From assembly GCF_040054535.1 (NCBI RefSeq), contig NC_090789.1:4584697-4648696 (forward strand): a DNA stretch of 64,000 nucleotides, given 5' to 3'. Shown in pieces: positions 37,661 through 52,310 of the stretch (position 1 is the stretch's first letter; each line of letters starts with the position of its first letter). This DNA is from Antennarius striatus. Its lineage: Eukaryota; Chordata; Actinopteri; Lophiiformes; Antennariidae. The position numbers were made by a program, and so were the translations under genes. The notes under the pieces are model-generated. The model was not told the origin of the DNA. It made no database searches and was given only the letters and a program-made list of their open reading frames with translations.

Positions 37661-39410
37661 CACATATTACCTCCCACTGTCACGGTCTCTCTCTTTCCCA
37701 CTTTGCTCTCACCTGTACACTTTGTACTCTTTCTCTCCAGGTCTGATTTCCATGTACAAGGTCAGAATCAGCTTGTCTGCAGGAACATCACTTCCTCATA
37801 CCCAGAGCACGACAAAAGAACAAACATTTGCACCGAGGACAAAAGGCACCGGAGATGTTCTCTCTCTCTCTCTCTGCCTCTTTATTTCTCATTCATTTGA
37901 GCACCTTTATTTTACCTCGGAGCTAATTATTTGTTGATATCCGTCTCAAATACAGAAGAGAACCTTGCGGTTACCCGAGATATTATATGTATAATCCAAA
38001 GCTCAACAAAGTGTCACACACAATGCAATTCTTAATAAATGTCTGTCTTGGACTGGTGTGGTTGAGTGAAAAAAAAGTGCAAGACACTGTGAAAATCAGA
38101 GAAAGGCCTCAGGTCTTGCTTGAAGTACTTCCTTTTGATGGAGTTCTGCAGATTTTGCTTCGAACACAAAGACTTTTTCTGATGAGTGCATGTAAAAAAA
38201 AAAAAAAAAAAAAAATCGATTTTCCTCCCCCAAGCGCTGAAGCAACCTTAATCACCCTTTAAACAATCAAACTAGTCCAGACGTGTTTCTTCAAGTACAT
38301 TTAAAAGATCACTACTTCACCGGTCCAGCTGTTGCCTGTTCACCCACGAACGAGTCACGTGTATCTCATGTCGACTTTGATACCGTGCTCTTTCATCTTT
38401 GAGTGAGATGCATACCAAGCTCATTGTTCTCATTTTACAAGTGTTGTTTTGTAATAAATAAGCGTTCCGAGTGAATCCTATTGTCGTTTATTGTGTTTGT
38501 CAGCTTTGCCGTTGTTCCGCTTAATGAGCTCGAAAGGCCCCCACAGCCACGCTAGGAGTAAGTGGGCCTGGGAAATTGTATGCAACAATGCATAGTTTGC
38601 TGTATGCAAATATGTTGCTGTGTAGAACGCACAATTCATGAGCAATTAATGATGGCGCTGTGTTTAGTGTACAAAAACATCACCGAAGGCACATTAAGGA
38701 TTAAGTCGGCATGCGCGAGAATGAAATCTCTTGTGTGTCGGTTGAATTCCGTTAGGTGGGGGAATGCATAGTGTGCATCTCCTCTTACCTGGCAGACAGG
38801 ATAATGCAGCAATACACAATCTGTGGTCATCTATAAAGTGGCAGGCAGGATGCATTAAAAGGAGTAATAATGTATAAATCATTTAAATGCACAGTTAGGA
38901 TATAGTCGCTGATTTTTATAGCCTATTATATAGGGAACATTATTCAGATGTGTCTCCTACAGCAGGTTGAGGTATTATATCTCTGTCTGGGCTCTGTTTG
39001 TGCACACCTCAGTGCTGTAAAATACTGAAACCTCTCAGGGTGGACATTACATCTTCTACCTTGTAACAGGATGCATTGCATATTTTATCCTTGACATTTA
39101 TGAGCTTATGTAGAAAATGCATGTACCAGGTACAGAAGGAATGACCCGCTCTGCTCTGTTCAAAGACAAGGGGAATTTGTAACGCTGGTAGTTTTTAAAA
39201 AGGTTAATCATCTGAAATAAACAAAATGACATTTATGGATACATACTATCAAACAAATAGACGATGACAGATCAATAGCGTTCCTTTGTCACGCCCGTAT
39301 ACAGTATATATGGGACCCATTCACTTACCTCCCTGAGAAGTTGTGGTGGGAGACTTCACAGTAGCTGATGCCTTTAGGGTCCACACGGAGCTGCAGATGT
39401 CAACATGGTG
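37661..39410. other. intergenic, CNE-like patch at 38500-38960
   Basis: No gene recognised. 38500-38960 has an octamer at 38604-38611, TAATGA and homeodomain-like words and balanced complexity. An A-run lies at about 38193-38215. Confidence 0.4.
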
Positions 39411-39618
39411 ACACGTGTGTGTCTGTGTGTGTGTGTGTGTGTGTGTGGGTGAGTGTGTGACAGAGTGGGTAACAATAATCAAACGTGATTTGACAGCTGA
39501 TTGGACATTACTGGCGTTGCATGTTGCAGTGCGTGTACGCTTCATCCCCTTCTATCTTAATGGGCACCTGTCATTAATAATAACCATTAATCATCCACAT
39601 ATTAAGAATCCTTTTCCT

Positions 39619-39620
<2 letters not shown>

Positions 39621-39697
<77 letters not shown>
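39621..39697. repeat. (GT)n microsatellite
   Basis: Pure GT array, with a shorter one at 39413-39447. Confidence 0.97.
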
Positions 39698-39698
<1 letters not shown>

Positions 39699-40283
39699 AT
39701 TTACATATACATGTGCATTGATTTGATTGATGTCCCCCGTTTCGCTCCCCCTCATCACCCTCCCAGATTTATAGCCCTCAATCTCCCCCTGGCCCTGCAC
39801 CCCCAAAGCACAGTAAACATAAAGCAGCCGATTTACTTTATGACCCCCGTTCTCTGGACCTTTAGTGGATTTACTGTCATTTTTATGTATTAGCTGGTGC
39901 TGGAATGCGGTGTGTGATAATGACTGACAGGCAGCATGGAGGGGGGGGGGAGTGCTTCACTGGCAGCTTTAATGGAATCAACAGAACAGTAAACGGGATC
40001 TAATTAAAACTTGTCCATTGTAGGGTTTCACTACAATGGATGGAGCTCTATAGCTACATTAGAGACCATTTCAAGGATGATGGATTCTTTAAATTAGGTG
40101 AGAAATTGGCTTCACTTGTGTAATTTTGCATCTTTAATGAAATTGAAGGAAAGATTCATGTAACCTATCTAAAACATGTAAATTAGCATCGCATTTACAT
40201 TTAACACCCTTAACCCTTAACATGCTGCGGTATCCTTTTATGTCGCAGGGAGCAGGTAAAAAGCATCTCATTTTTCCTGCGTA

Positions 40284-40406
<123 letters not shown>

Positions 40407-40569
40407 GACCTACAGGCTGTGACAGCATGTTCCGTTTGAATACTGAATCCATTTAAACATAAAATGTGACTTTCATTTATTTTCCCTGTATTAAATTTTA
40501 CTTCTTTTAAAGTTTTGACTGAATTATTATTTTGTGGGTGCTGACATTTGCAATGATAGCTTTATCTGC

Positions 40570-40905
40570 TGGTCAATGGTCAGCATTAAAGGAGCAGTTT
40601 GCCATTATTTTAATATGGCTATTTACATTCGATGTCATTTGGAGCAGAAGATCAACACCAATTTGTTGTCTACAATGCAAACATCTAAAAAATTTATTAT
40701 TTAATTAGTGAGCTTTATTTTTTAAAACAGGAAGAGGTTTTTTCAACTGTAATCCAGATGTTTTATCAAGTTTTCATGCTAAGATAAGCTAACAAACTAC
40801 ATTCTTATTTGGAAATACAGTGAGTCACTTTCTTGAGAGTTAGACATGAGAGTCTAACTCTCAAGAAAGTGTCACCTTATTTCCCAAAATATTCAGCCTT
40901 TCCTC
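40570..40905. repeat. worn teleost interspersed repeat ending in a perfect 20-bp hairpin
   Basis: AAAGGAGCAGTTTGCCATTATTTT, CATGCTAAGATAAGCTAAC, GAGAGTTAGACATGAGA and TTATTTCCCAAAATATTC match the order of a very common fish repeat with long inverted ends (recognised from memory). The terminus forms a perfect 20-bp stem (40826-40845 with 40852-40871) around a 6-nt loop. Confidence 0.55.
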
Positions 40906-40909
40906 TCCT

Positions 40910-42600
40910 CGGTAAAAAAACTATGGTGTGTATCTTGTATCTCTTATGACATATCTTTTTCCAATGTTTGTGCAAACCCAGATAAAATCTACTCCGCCCT
41001 GACAAGTCCTCACTGCAGAGCGCTGGGACTACTTATAAAGCTATTAGGGCTTAAGGATCTTGTTATCAGCAATCTGTCAGTCTCGCTCTGACACACTGTG
41101 ACAGTTAGTAAGAGCATGGCGCCTTCAGCCACAAGTGCTGACCTGTGCAGTTTAAAGTTTGTCTTCAGCTTGTCACCCTTCAACGTTAAGTTCAACAACA
41201 TTCATGTCTTTTCTTCTCCTCTCTAATTCTTTTCTTATGTCCGCTCTCTGCCGCTATCTCTGTCGTTAATCCCCCTCTTTCTGCTCCTGTTCTTTTTTTC
41301 CTTACTCCCAATCTTTCTCGGAGTCAAGACGGTGGCAACAATCCTGCCTAATAGCAGGTGACAGCCCCACAAAACTACTGACATCAGCTTTTAGCCATCA
41401 TAGCTTTATGACCCTTGGTCTTGATGGCAGATTTGTCTTTCGGCAATGTTGGCATTAGCTTTCTCTCTCTCTCATGATGTCTTTAGGTTTAGAGCTCCCA
41501 TCATACACTCTTTATTACTGTATGGACCATGGTGTTTTAAAGCTTTCAGCTTCCCATCACACAAAAATACAGTCACAATGTCATGAATGCACACACTACT
41601 GCATTCACAGTTGTCCCCAGATTGATCGCAACCCCCAAGTTCAGTGTCGTCAAGGACAAATATTGGACAGGAAATATAATGCATGACCTAAATACATCTT
41701 GAATTATGAAAATATTCCAGTGTTAGCTGCAAATAAAAGGCCGATCAAAGATTAATTTAGGTTTATGGTTTTAAATCTGGGACAAATCCCATATAGAAAG
41801 TTTGGTCCCCTTCAATGAGGCGCTGTCAATGCCACAGCCACTACACTAGAGGAGGGCCAAAACTGTTAAAATAATAGAAAGAAAATGATCTGAAATTAAA
41901 ATACAAAAACCTGAAACTAAAGAAAAAAGTGTTGAAACTGTAAAAATTAGTATCTGAACGACAAAAACATTATATTTTTATCTTTTTACAATAGCTCCAT
42001 ATAGGTTCCGCTAAACAGATCAGTCCCAAAAACCTTTAGTTGCACAAACATCAGTGAGGAATGTCATTAAAAAACAACGTGTAAAAGGGGTTAGGGTTCA
42101 GTAGAATACTTGTAGCTGTTTGGCTGTTATGCAAATATAACAGCAGCTAATGGAAAAGAGACGCATGAACTAATGGAGGTGAAAGTGGAAAGTAGTAGAT
42201 TTTTTCTTTTGCAACACAATGTGAGTTAGTCATTCAAGCGACGAGTCATATTTACCCGCAGCCGTACTAAAGAGGGATGTTCTGCTCCGTGGGTGAAAAC
42301 ATGTGAACAGAATGTTTGCAGCAGTAACCGGACTTACAGTAAAGCCCAGTGATCTGATGCTGAGTGCTGCACTTAGAGCTGTCATTGAAGCTCCAACCGG
42401 GGACTGAGGCATGGGGAAGGAGTCTCAAGGATGACAAGGAGTGTGCATGTGTGTGAGGGGGGCGGGGTGGTGTAGCCATATGGCTGCTGACAAGAAGAGG
42501 GGGCAAAGCTGACAGGGCCGCGAGAGCAGAGATGGCAGACGGGAGGGAAGAGGAAATCACACTGGAAGGACAACATGCTCCCCTTCTGCCTAACAGAATG
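40910..42600. other. intergenic, no gene seen
   Basis: Ordinary non-coding sequence with an octamer at 42129-42136. No coding exon recognised. Confidence 0.45.
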
Positions 42601-42612
42601 CAGTGGTGACCT

Positions 42613-42924
<312 letters not shown>

Positions 42925-43740
42925 ATATCACACAGCGAGACAGAGTCCTCTGTGTGCCAGAGGAGCCTCTCTACCAGCTGGGTGATCCAGGTGCTTGGTT
43001 GCCCCGCCACGCCCCCTGGCCCTCCCATTACTACTGCCCTCCAGGCCCGCTCAGTCAACTGCCACTTGCTACCAAATCAATATTAGCTCAGTTCGAGGAC
43101 AGCGTGTCATTCCACCGCTGAGGGGTCAGACAACCCGTTGTTAGGCAGCATCGGGTACCAACCGGGTCTAGAGTCGGTATTGAACCAGAATATTCAGCAC
43201 CGTTAATCCAGATTTAGCAAAAACTCATTTTAATGCACCAAATATTTCAGAACTATATATGAGAACGCCTTTAGAATATATATAAGAGAATACAATTTGT
43301 ATTCAGACCTCCCTTTTTTGGGTGTAATAGTTCTTTATTAGCAAGTGGAATATAGGCGACCAATCAATACGTGGTGCAGATACATTATTAACAGCAGCAT
43401 TTGCAATAATTGATCTCTAATGCACACAGCCAAGGATGTGATTTTCTATATAATAACTATAACTACCGTCTTATTGAGAGCATCTTGGCTACAGGAACCC
43501 TTTTGCTGACAAAGCTCTCAAGGACACAGATGAACTGAATGCTGAATGTGCACATCACCATCGCTTGCCTTTTGTACCCGAACGGAATCTCGAGCGCCAA
43601 GATTGTTTTCACTCCTGCTTAAGTACTGGCACAAAAGTGATGAGTAGGTAATGGCTTCTAATTATCGGTGTCCCAAAAACGTATCAACAATAATCAACTG
43701 CGTTCCATAATGCTTCTGAACATCTGCGTGATGTTGAATG

Positions 43741-43764
43741 CGTCGTCGTCGTCGTCGTCGTCGT
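43741..43764. repeat. (CGT)8 trinucleotide repeat
   Basis: Eight perfect CGT units in a non-coding, otherwise AT-rich context. Confidence 0.95.
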
Positions 43765-43789
43765 GGTGCGGTTGAATGATGGCCTGTAG

Positions 43790-43990
43790 CGTCAAACTCT
43801 TAATGGCTGCTTTGTACCTTTTCACGTGCGGGTTCACTTTAGAGCCATCTAATTCAAAAACAGGGATTCTCAATTATGCAACGTCTCATTTACATATGCT
43901 AATTAGGATCATATTAATTATGTTGAAATTGGGTAATTAGCCAATCTCAATTAAGGCATTGTTCATTACACCAAATGCACAGGAAAGGTG
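43790..43990. promoter_or_regulatory. candidate conserved enhancer-like element
   Basis: A dense cluster: CATTTACATATGCTAATTAG combines a POU octamer variant (ATGCTAAT) with a homeodomain site, followed by ATTAATTATG, GGTAATTAGCCAAT and CTCAATTAAGG within about 110 bp. This composition is typical of deeply conserved developmental enhancers. Motif inference only. Confidence 0.35.
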
Positions 43991-44033
43991 TTTGAAGTTG
44001 GGGGTTTTTTTCCCCCCACGCCTTTATTCAATT

Positions 44034-44140
<107 letters not shown>

Positions 44141-44485
44141 GGAGAACTGGGCTGCTTGCCACATCTGAATCAAGCCTCGATGGTGTATTTAATAATTTAA
44201 GCATCCCGGCTCTTACAAGGGGGGTGCACCCACAGCTTTCATCGTTACCAAGCATATGGTTCCGTAATGAGCCTGCTTGCTTGTAAAATAGTAATGCCAG
44301 CGCAGAGAAGAAAAGAAGAGACCACTGCCTGACTTTCCCTCTTTAGCTGCTCGATGCTAGCTTTCGATGCCAGCAGTGGCCGATGCATTTAAAACAAGCA
44401 TGTTTGGCTGACGCTGGGAAGGGCCAATTTATTGCCACCCGTGAAATTAAAATGGAAAAAGAATTGGAAGAAATCAAAATGCATG

Positions 44486-44487
<2 letters not shown>

Positions 44488-44581
<94 letters not shown>
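44488..44581. repeat. (CA)n microsatellite
   Basis: CA array with one CACG variant. Confidence 0.97.
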
Positions 44582-44583
<2 letters not shown>

Positions 44584-45062
44584 CAAAAACAAAATCAAAC
44601 AAGTTACTTCTCACGCTGCTCTAATGTGATTCGCAGCTGCGGGTTGTCCTACTAGTTGAATGCATGACATGTTTTGTATAAGGAAACGTAAAATTGCTTA
44701 GTTAAAAATGCATTGATTCCAATCAGCCCCAGAGACACACACATTAGAGATCTGTAGCTAATCCAGTTCCCAGAGTTCATTTGTTTCGGACTTTTTTTTG
44801 TAAATTCAAGAGCCTTGTTATGGGTGCCATGCGCCCAGAGGCGCAACGGGATTCTTGATCCAGCTGGAGGTCTGAAAGTACTTCCTTCCTGGTACAGAGC
44901 CTGAGGCATTTTGGAACATGAGGTATCTCTCTGGTTCTTCTGGCACACAATCCTCCTCCTCCTCCTCCTCCTCTCTTCCTCCTCTAATCTCCTAAGGAGC
45001 TGTGGTGGTGTGTGTTTGTATGTATGCGTGCTGAAATGAGCTAGGGCAAGCTTGCATGCACA

Positions 45063-45064
<2 letters not shown>

Positions 45065-45133
<69 letters not shown>
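45065..45133. repeat. (GT)n microsatellite
   Basis: Pure GT array. Confidence 0.97.
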
Positions 45134-45134
<1 letters not shown>

Positions 45135-48100
45135 CTAGCCTCAGACACTTCAGAGAACATCATCCTCGGGGTGCTGAGGGAAGATGATGAATGATGTTCT
45201 GCCCTTCATCTGTTATTGAATAGTAAATTACCTCTCTATCAGCTTGTGATGGAAAGAAAAGTCCTCATTCAGAGTAATGCAAGGTCAAAGTCTCACAATG
45301 ACCTTAAATTCCCTGGCATGTACATTGTAGGTCTATAGGTGACGAGGAGTCATTTATGAACATGCGTTAATTGACTTTCAAGGCTGCATCGCAGCACAAC
45401 CTTACCCTCTTCCTTTTGTCGTTAACATACAGTTATTCAGACTGAAAGGATCGCGTTTGAAATGGACTCAGACGTATCGCTCGGCGTGAATCACCTCTGA
45501 ACATAAAGTAACGCGGCTGGGAGAGAGAAGTCAGTGACACAGAAGCTCTTGATGTATTCATAGCGTATGTACAGCCCTTCTCCACCTGACAAAGGTGACA
45601 AGACTCAGTTGCCTTAAGGGCTGTGTATTGGCTAATTTAGATTAAACTAATGAAAGTGTTGAATTATGAGAATACGTTAAGCTTTGCTGATCAGACGCAA
45701 CCCTTTTTCATCTGGATTTGTCCTGTTAATTTCTTCTTTCTTTTTTTTGCTCCTTTGCTGTGCTCAATGTCAAAGCAGAGGGGGCACTAAAATGAAGTTT
45801 TCCTATGATACCTGGTCCAGGTGGCATTTTTGCAGATCCTAAATGCCCCACATACTCTGCTGGTTGTTCCATGTATTTAGTTTTCTGTAAATCAACAATG
45901 TGATTTGAAGGACTCCTACACCTGTCTCTTCAAAACGCCAGTTAAACTTGATGTAGGTAATCTTTCCTGCTTTGAATGAGCATTGAATGTAAAACATCTG
46001 GATGCAAATTTTTTTTGTTTGTTATTTATTTTAAATATGTTCCTAGAATTAAACTCTTTAAATGTACTACTTTGTTCAGACTGGATGAGCGTATCGTTGG
46101 TTCACACGCTGCAAATTTTGATCTGAGGCCAAAATGTCCTCATTGGTGATCTGATTTCCCCCTTCCACTAGGGGGAGCTGTGGGATATCATTACAGTACT
46201 TGTGTTATTTAGGCAATGGAATGCCAAAGGAATGCCACAGAATCTTGGAACATGTGCAGTGAAAACATGTAAGATGCACCTGGAAAGATCTTTAAGATCA
46301 AATGGTCTAAACCTATATTTAGGTGACGATGCTTTCTTGAAGGACGTTAATAAAAAGATGCACGCAAGGGTTGGTGCAACGCATCTTTTTCATTTCTTTA
46401 CCTGATTGGGTTTTCTGTGGACATAAACCAGGATTTACCCTTTGATCCATGAGCTTAACTAGAGGAGAGAGGAAAGACGACTTAGAGGTAACGTTCGTCA
46501 GTTGCTCACCTGATTAAATTCACGGGGGAAAACAGTGAGACTCCACCGGACTGACGCTTGAAAGCCTCAGATTTTCTCTTTCCACTGCCCCCTTTTTTTT
46601 CTCCTTTTCAACCTCTTACTCCCTCCCATTCTCCCTTTTTCTCCGCCTGTCTTGTTGCTCCCATTTCATCGGAGTCACATCCCTCCGTTGCTCTAACCTT
46701 TCATTATGACAAGACAAAGCTTTAATATCTCACAAACCATTTCCCCTTTTGACAGGCAGAGCGAGCAGATGTCCGTATTTGATGCAAGCGCGCTCACGAC
46801 TGACCCGAGACGAAGCAACACTTGGGAGATGGAGAAGTAAATGAAGCGAAGGAGGAAGTTATAAAGAGATGCTGCACTGCAGACAACAAAACTGATGTTT
46901 GTGACTAAACAAACCTACCCTGGAGATTTCCTTAAAACATATTTCGGTCCGTTTTATCTATTAAGCATCATCTTGCAGTGATCTGTGGCGCGCAGCCTTG
47001 TGGCAAGGGCTTTAAATAACAACCTAGTATGCATCCAAGCTAGCACACTAGAGGTAAATGTATGGTTTTTATCTCTTCAGTGCCATCAGTCATCTTTTGA
47101 AGATTACATGCACAGTACATGTACATCTCTGATATGCAGCATCAAACAATGAGGGGTCAACTGCCATCCTGTCCTGAGCTTGCCCCCTTTCCCTAATTTA
47201 CATCACAGCCTAAGAGCCACACTTCATAGGGACTTCATAATCACACCCCCCCCCCGCTGAGGTGACAGCCTGATTGGATATCTGAAGGAGGCACCCGCAT
47301 GAATTTGCATACTAATTGACAAATATGCCTCCTCACCCCCTTTGAGCACGCACATCCTTATCCCTTTGTCTCCTTCCCGACCACTCAATAAATTAACATC
47401 ACACTCGCATTGTGCGCGACCGTTTGGCTCTTCACTGCGACAGCACTGGGAAAGGGAGGGAAAGAGATATGCAAACAGAACGAGACGGCGAGGAAGAGGA
47501 AGAAACGAGTGCTTTTCATCACTTGTTTGCGCCGGGAGAAGAGGTGCAAGTAGAACATTTCAAGGAAGCCAAACAAGCCACCCTCAAGACTTGACACAAG
47601 ATACAACCTGAGCAGATGTCTACATCAAAATGCTCAGGGATGTACAATCCACCTACACACATTTTCTAATACGCTCACACATATGAACACACACACACAC
47701 ACACACACAAGTGCACAGAATATATGCACATGCTGTGTTTCACTTTCCTACACCCACCTTTCCCAGAGCTCCTCTTTTGCAGCCACGGTTTTAATGACAT
47801 GTTGTGAGTGTTCACTCCATTTTCAGTGGAACATGAAACCGTGCGGCATCAAACCACATCACGGTTTGCGCGAGTGCCAACATTACACACACACACACAC
47901 ACACAAAAAAAAATCGCCTTCAGAGAAGTCAAAACCTGCAATGGTGTCAAGCCTTTTGCCAATGTCTTTTTTAGCTGCATTACGAAACAAGGCTTCAGAA
48001 AAGGTATGGAGGCAGAGGGAGGATGGAGAAAGCATGAGAGCAAAGCTTAGGGGAGATTTAATTATTTTTAACCGGAGGCAATTGGATAAAAAAAGTAGCC

Positions 48101-48390
48101 TTAATGACTTCACATTTAGATGTTTAATTAGTTGTGCACATATCTCTATGGCTTCTACCCTGCTTAATCTGTGAAGAAGTTGGGTGTGAGTGGCATCAGA
48201 CCTGCCTCTATCTCTGCCTATGTCTTGTTATCTCTCTTTTACTTTATCTCCCTCTCTTCTTTTGACCACATAAATAATTCCCATTGCCTCTCTGAGCATG
48301 CACAATGAAATATGTATGGATACACACCATGGTGCTTTTGAAAAGAACTATTTCAAAGGTACTGAGATCTGCTGAAATCTTCATGAGTGC
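45134..48390. other. intergenic, no gene seen
   Basis: Non-coding sequence. A CTCF-like site (CCACTAGGGGGAGC) lies at about 46165-46178. An octamer lies at 47303-47310 beside TAATTGACA. CA runs occur at 47689-47709 and 47886-47904. Confidence 0.45.

Positions 48391-48391
<1 letters not shown>

Positions 48392-48475
<84 letters not shown>
48392..48475. repeat. (TC)n microsatellite
   Basis: Pure CT array of about 84 bp. Confidence 0.97.
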
Positions 48476-50246
<1,771 letters not shown>

Positions 50247-50825
50247 GCCCACTATACAGCATACAGAAGCACATACATACAAAGTGTACACTTGTTTTGG
50301 TATGTGAAGGACGTAAACAAGACTTCATGCTGCTGTCTCCAAAGAAAACAGAAACTGACACCAGCCGCATACCAACACAGGTAGAGAACAGTGTGAACAG
50401 AATATGTGTCTGGAGTGTGTGTTGGAGATGTTGATGAATAAGAGACTGTTTCTAAAACTGCATCAATAAATGTGAAGTTTCTGAATAACTGTCAATAGAA
50501 TCATGATCACTACAACTTACTAGCCAGCTGCTGATCCACTGATTGAGTAAAGCCTTAATGAAATCCGTGATGATTAACTTAGCTGCTGCTGAGTGGTTAA
50601 AAAAAAAAGAAAAAAGAAACTAATTAATTTCTAATGACTTATGTAGTTTTTGTGCTGCATCATACTGTGAATGGTTTAATAAGTTATGGTTAATTTAACA
50701 CCTTTTTCATGTTCCCTAAAATAAGTTTTCATTATACCAGAAATATTACTTGTGCAACTTTTAATCCTTTAACATTACTGTTAGTAATTCAACTTTGTGT
50801 ATATTTGAGTTTTATGTTTAGTCAA

Positions 50826-51012
50826 AATGCGCTGCGTTACATTGTGTTGTCATACCGTTTGCATTCCCTTGTATTACATTGATTTGCTTCACCATTGTGT
50901 TGTATTGCATGTCGTTGCACTGTTGTGGTCTTCCGTTGCGTTTGGTGTCCCATTGTGTTGTATTGCTGTGTTGCATCGCATTGGGTTGTGTTGCATTGTG
51001 TTGCATTATCTC
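50826..51012. repeat. degenerate TTGYA/TTGTG pentamer array
   Basis: About 185 bp of imperfect five-base words (TTGTG, TTGCA, TTGTA, TTGCG), for example GGGTTGTGTTGCATTGTG. It produces long open frames on both strands that are not genes. Confidence 0.85.
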
Positions 51013-52210
51013 GTCTTACCATTCCCCCAAGAATCCACAAGAAGTTCTTTAAAAGCCTCTCCAGCTTTTTACTTTTTCAGCTCGATAAAGTTTAGGGATT
51101 CCCCAGAGACAGATTCAAGAGGAATGGTCAATGTCAGTGCAACAGATGTTGAACTATCCTTCCTAAAAGTCCCTGATTTAAATTCCATCTACTTCTTTGA
51201 TGTAATTTATTACTGTAAATGGACTGCATTTGCATTGCACTTGGCAATATCAACACGCTACCAAACAAAGGTCTCTCTTAGAAGCCGTAAGAGAGATGGA
51301 AACTCTATCGCTGCCGTCAGTGCTCGGAGTCACAGCGTCGCACTTCAACTGTTATTAGACTTTCTGAGGAAAAAGTCAAGTCTCTATCTGATCTATCCCT
51401 GATTACAACACATGAATTAGACTTCAAACGGCTCACTCCAACTGTACAGAAGATAGACCAAACTATGAATGGGATGTTGCAGGCCATTTACATTCATACT
51501 AACAGTCTTGTGTCAGTATTTTGAACAAATGATGGACTTCTTTCTTTGATCTTTTGGATTTTTCCTAACTTACCAATATTGTTATATCTGTATATCCCTG
51601 AATATTCACCAGCTCTAACACAACTTGCATCAGTCCCTTAATTTTGAATGGACTGCAGTTGGTCAAATAAACCCAAGCTTTTATTGCCTGCATTCCCATC
51701 CGACAAAAGCCTCAATGAAAGATTTATTATTTATTAAAAATGAAAACAGGCATCAAGGCATCAAAACAGTCTTTTGGAAATCTTATAATCGGGGAGTTTC
51801 TTGAAGTTGAGGAAACCCAACCTAAAAATCAGACTTTGTGAAAGGCTCTCCATATAGTAGTACTACGGTTTCCCAAGACAAACTGTTTTTATTAATCTGA
51901 ACATCTAGAAAAAGTTAAAGCTATACTCCCACAATTAAAAAAAATAAACCTCAGTTTCATTATTAAGTCATGTCAGGATATTTACGATGTCTCTGAGTTC
52001 AAACAGCGTTCACTGCTGCACAAGGTGAGAGATAAGGACTCCCTTCCTGCACTAATGAATCCAAACCACACATTTAATTGATATGAGTTACCCAGCTTTT
52101 CAAAATGTATGTCTGACTCTCCCTTCATCCTTCCCTATGGACAAAACTTCCTGCTTTCAACCTGTACTGAACCTCCACACACATAAATATAAATTAATCT
52201 CAAAAGTCTT
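51013..52210. other. intergenic, no gene seen
   Basis: Non-coding. A frame running to 51402 continues from the pentamer array and shows no known domain. Confidence 0.45.
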
Positions 52211-52222
52211 TGCTTCATGTCG

Positions 52223-52223
<1 letters not shown>

Positions 52224-52308
<85 letters not shown>
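52224..52308. repeat. (GT)n microsatellite
   Basis: GT array with two GCGT variants. Confidence 0.97.

Positions 52309-52309
<1 letters not shown>

Positions 52310-52310
<1 letters not shown>

Noticed and set aside
50827..51402. 191-residue plus-strand frame, the longest in the window
   Set aside because: Its first third is the pentamer repeat, and the rest has no recognisable domain or splice context.
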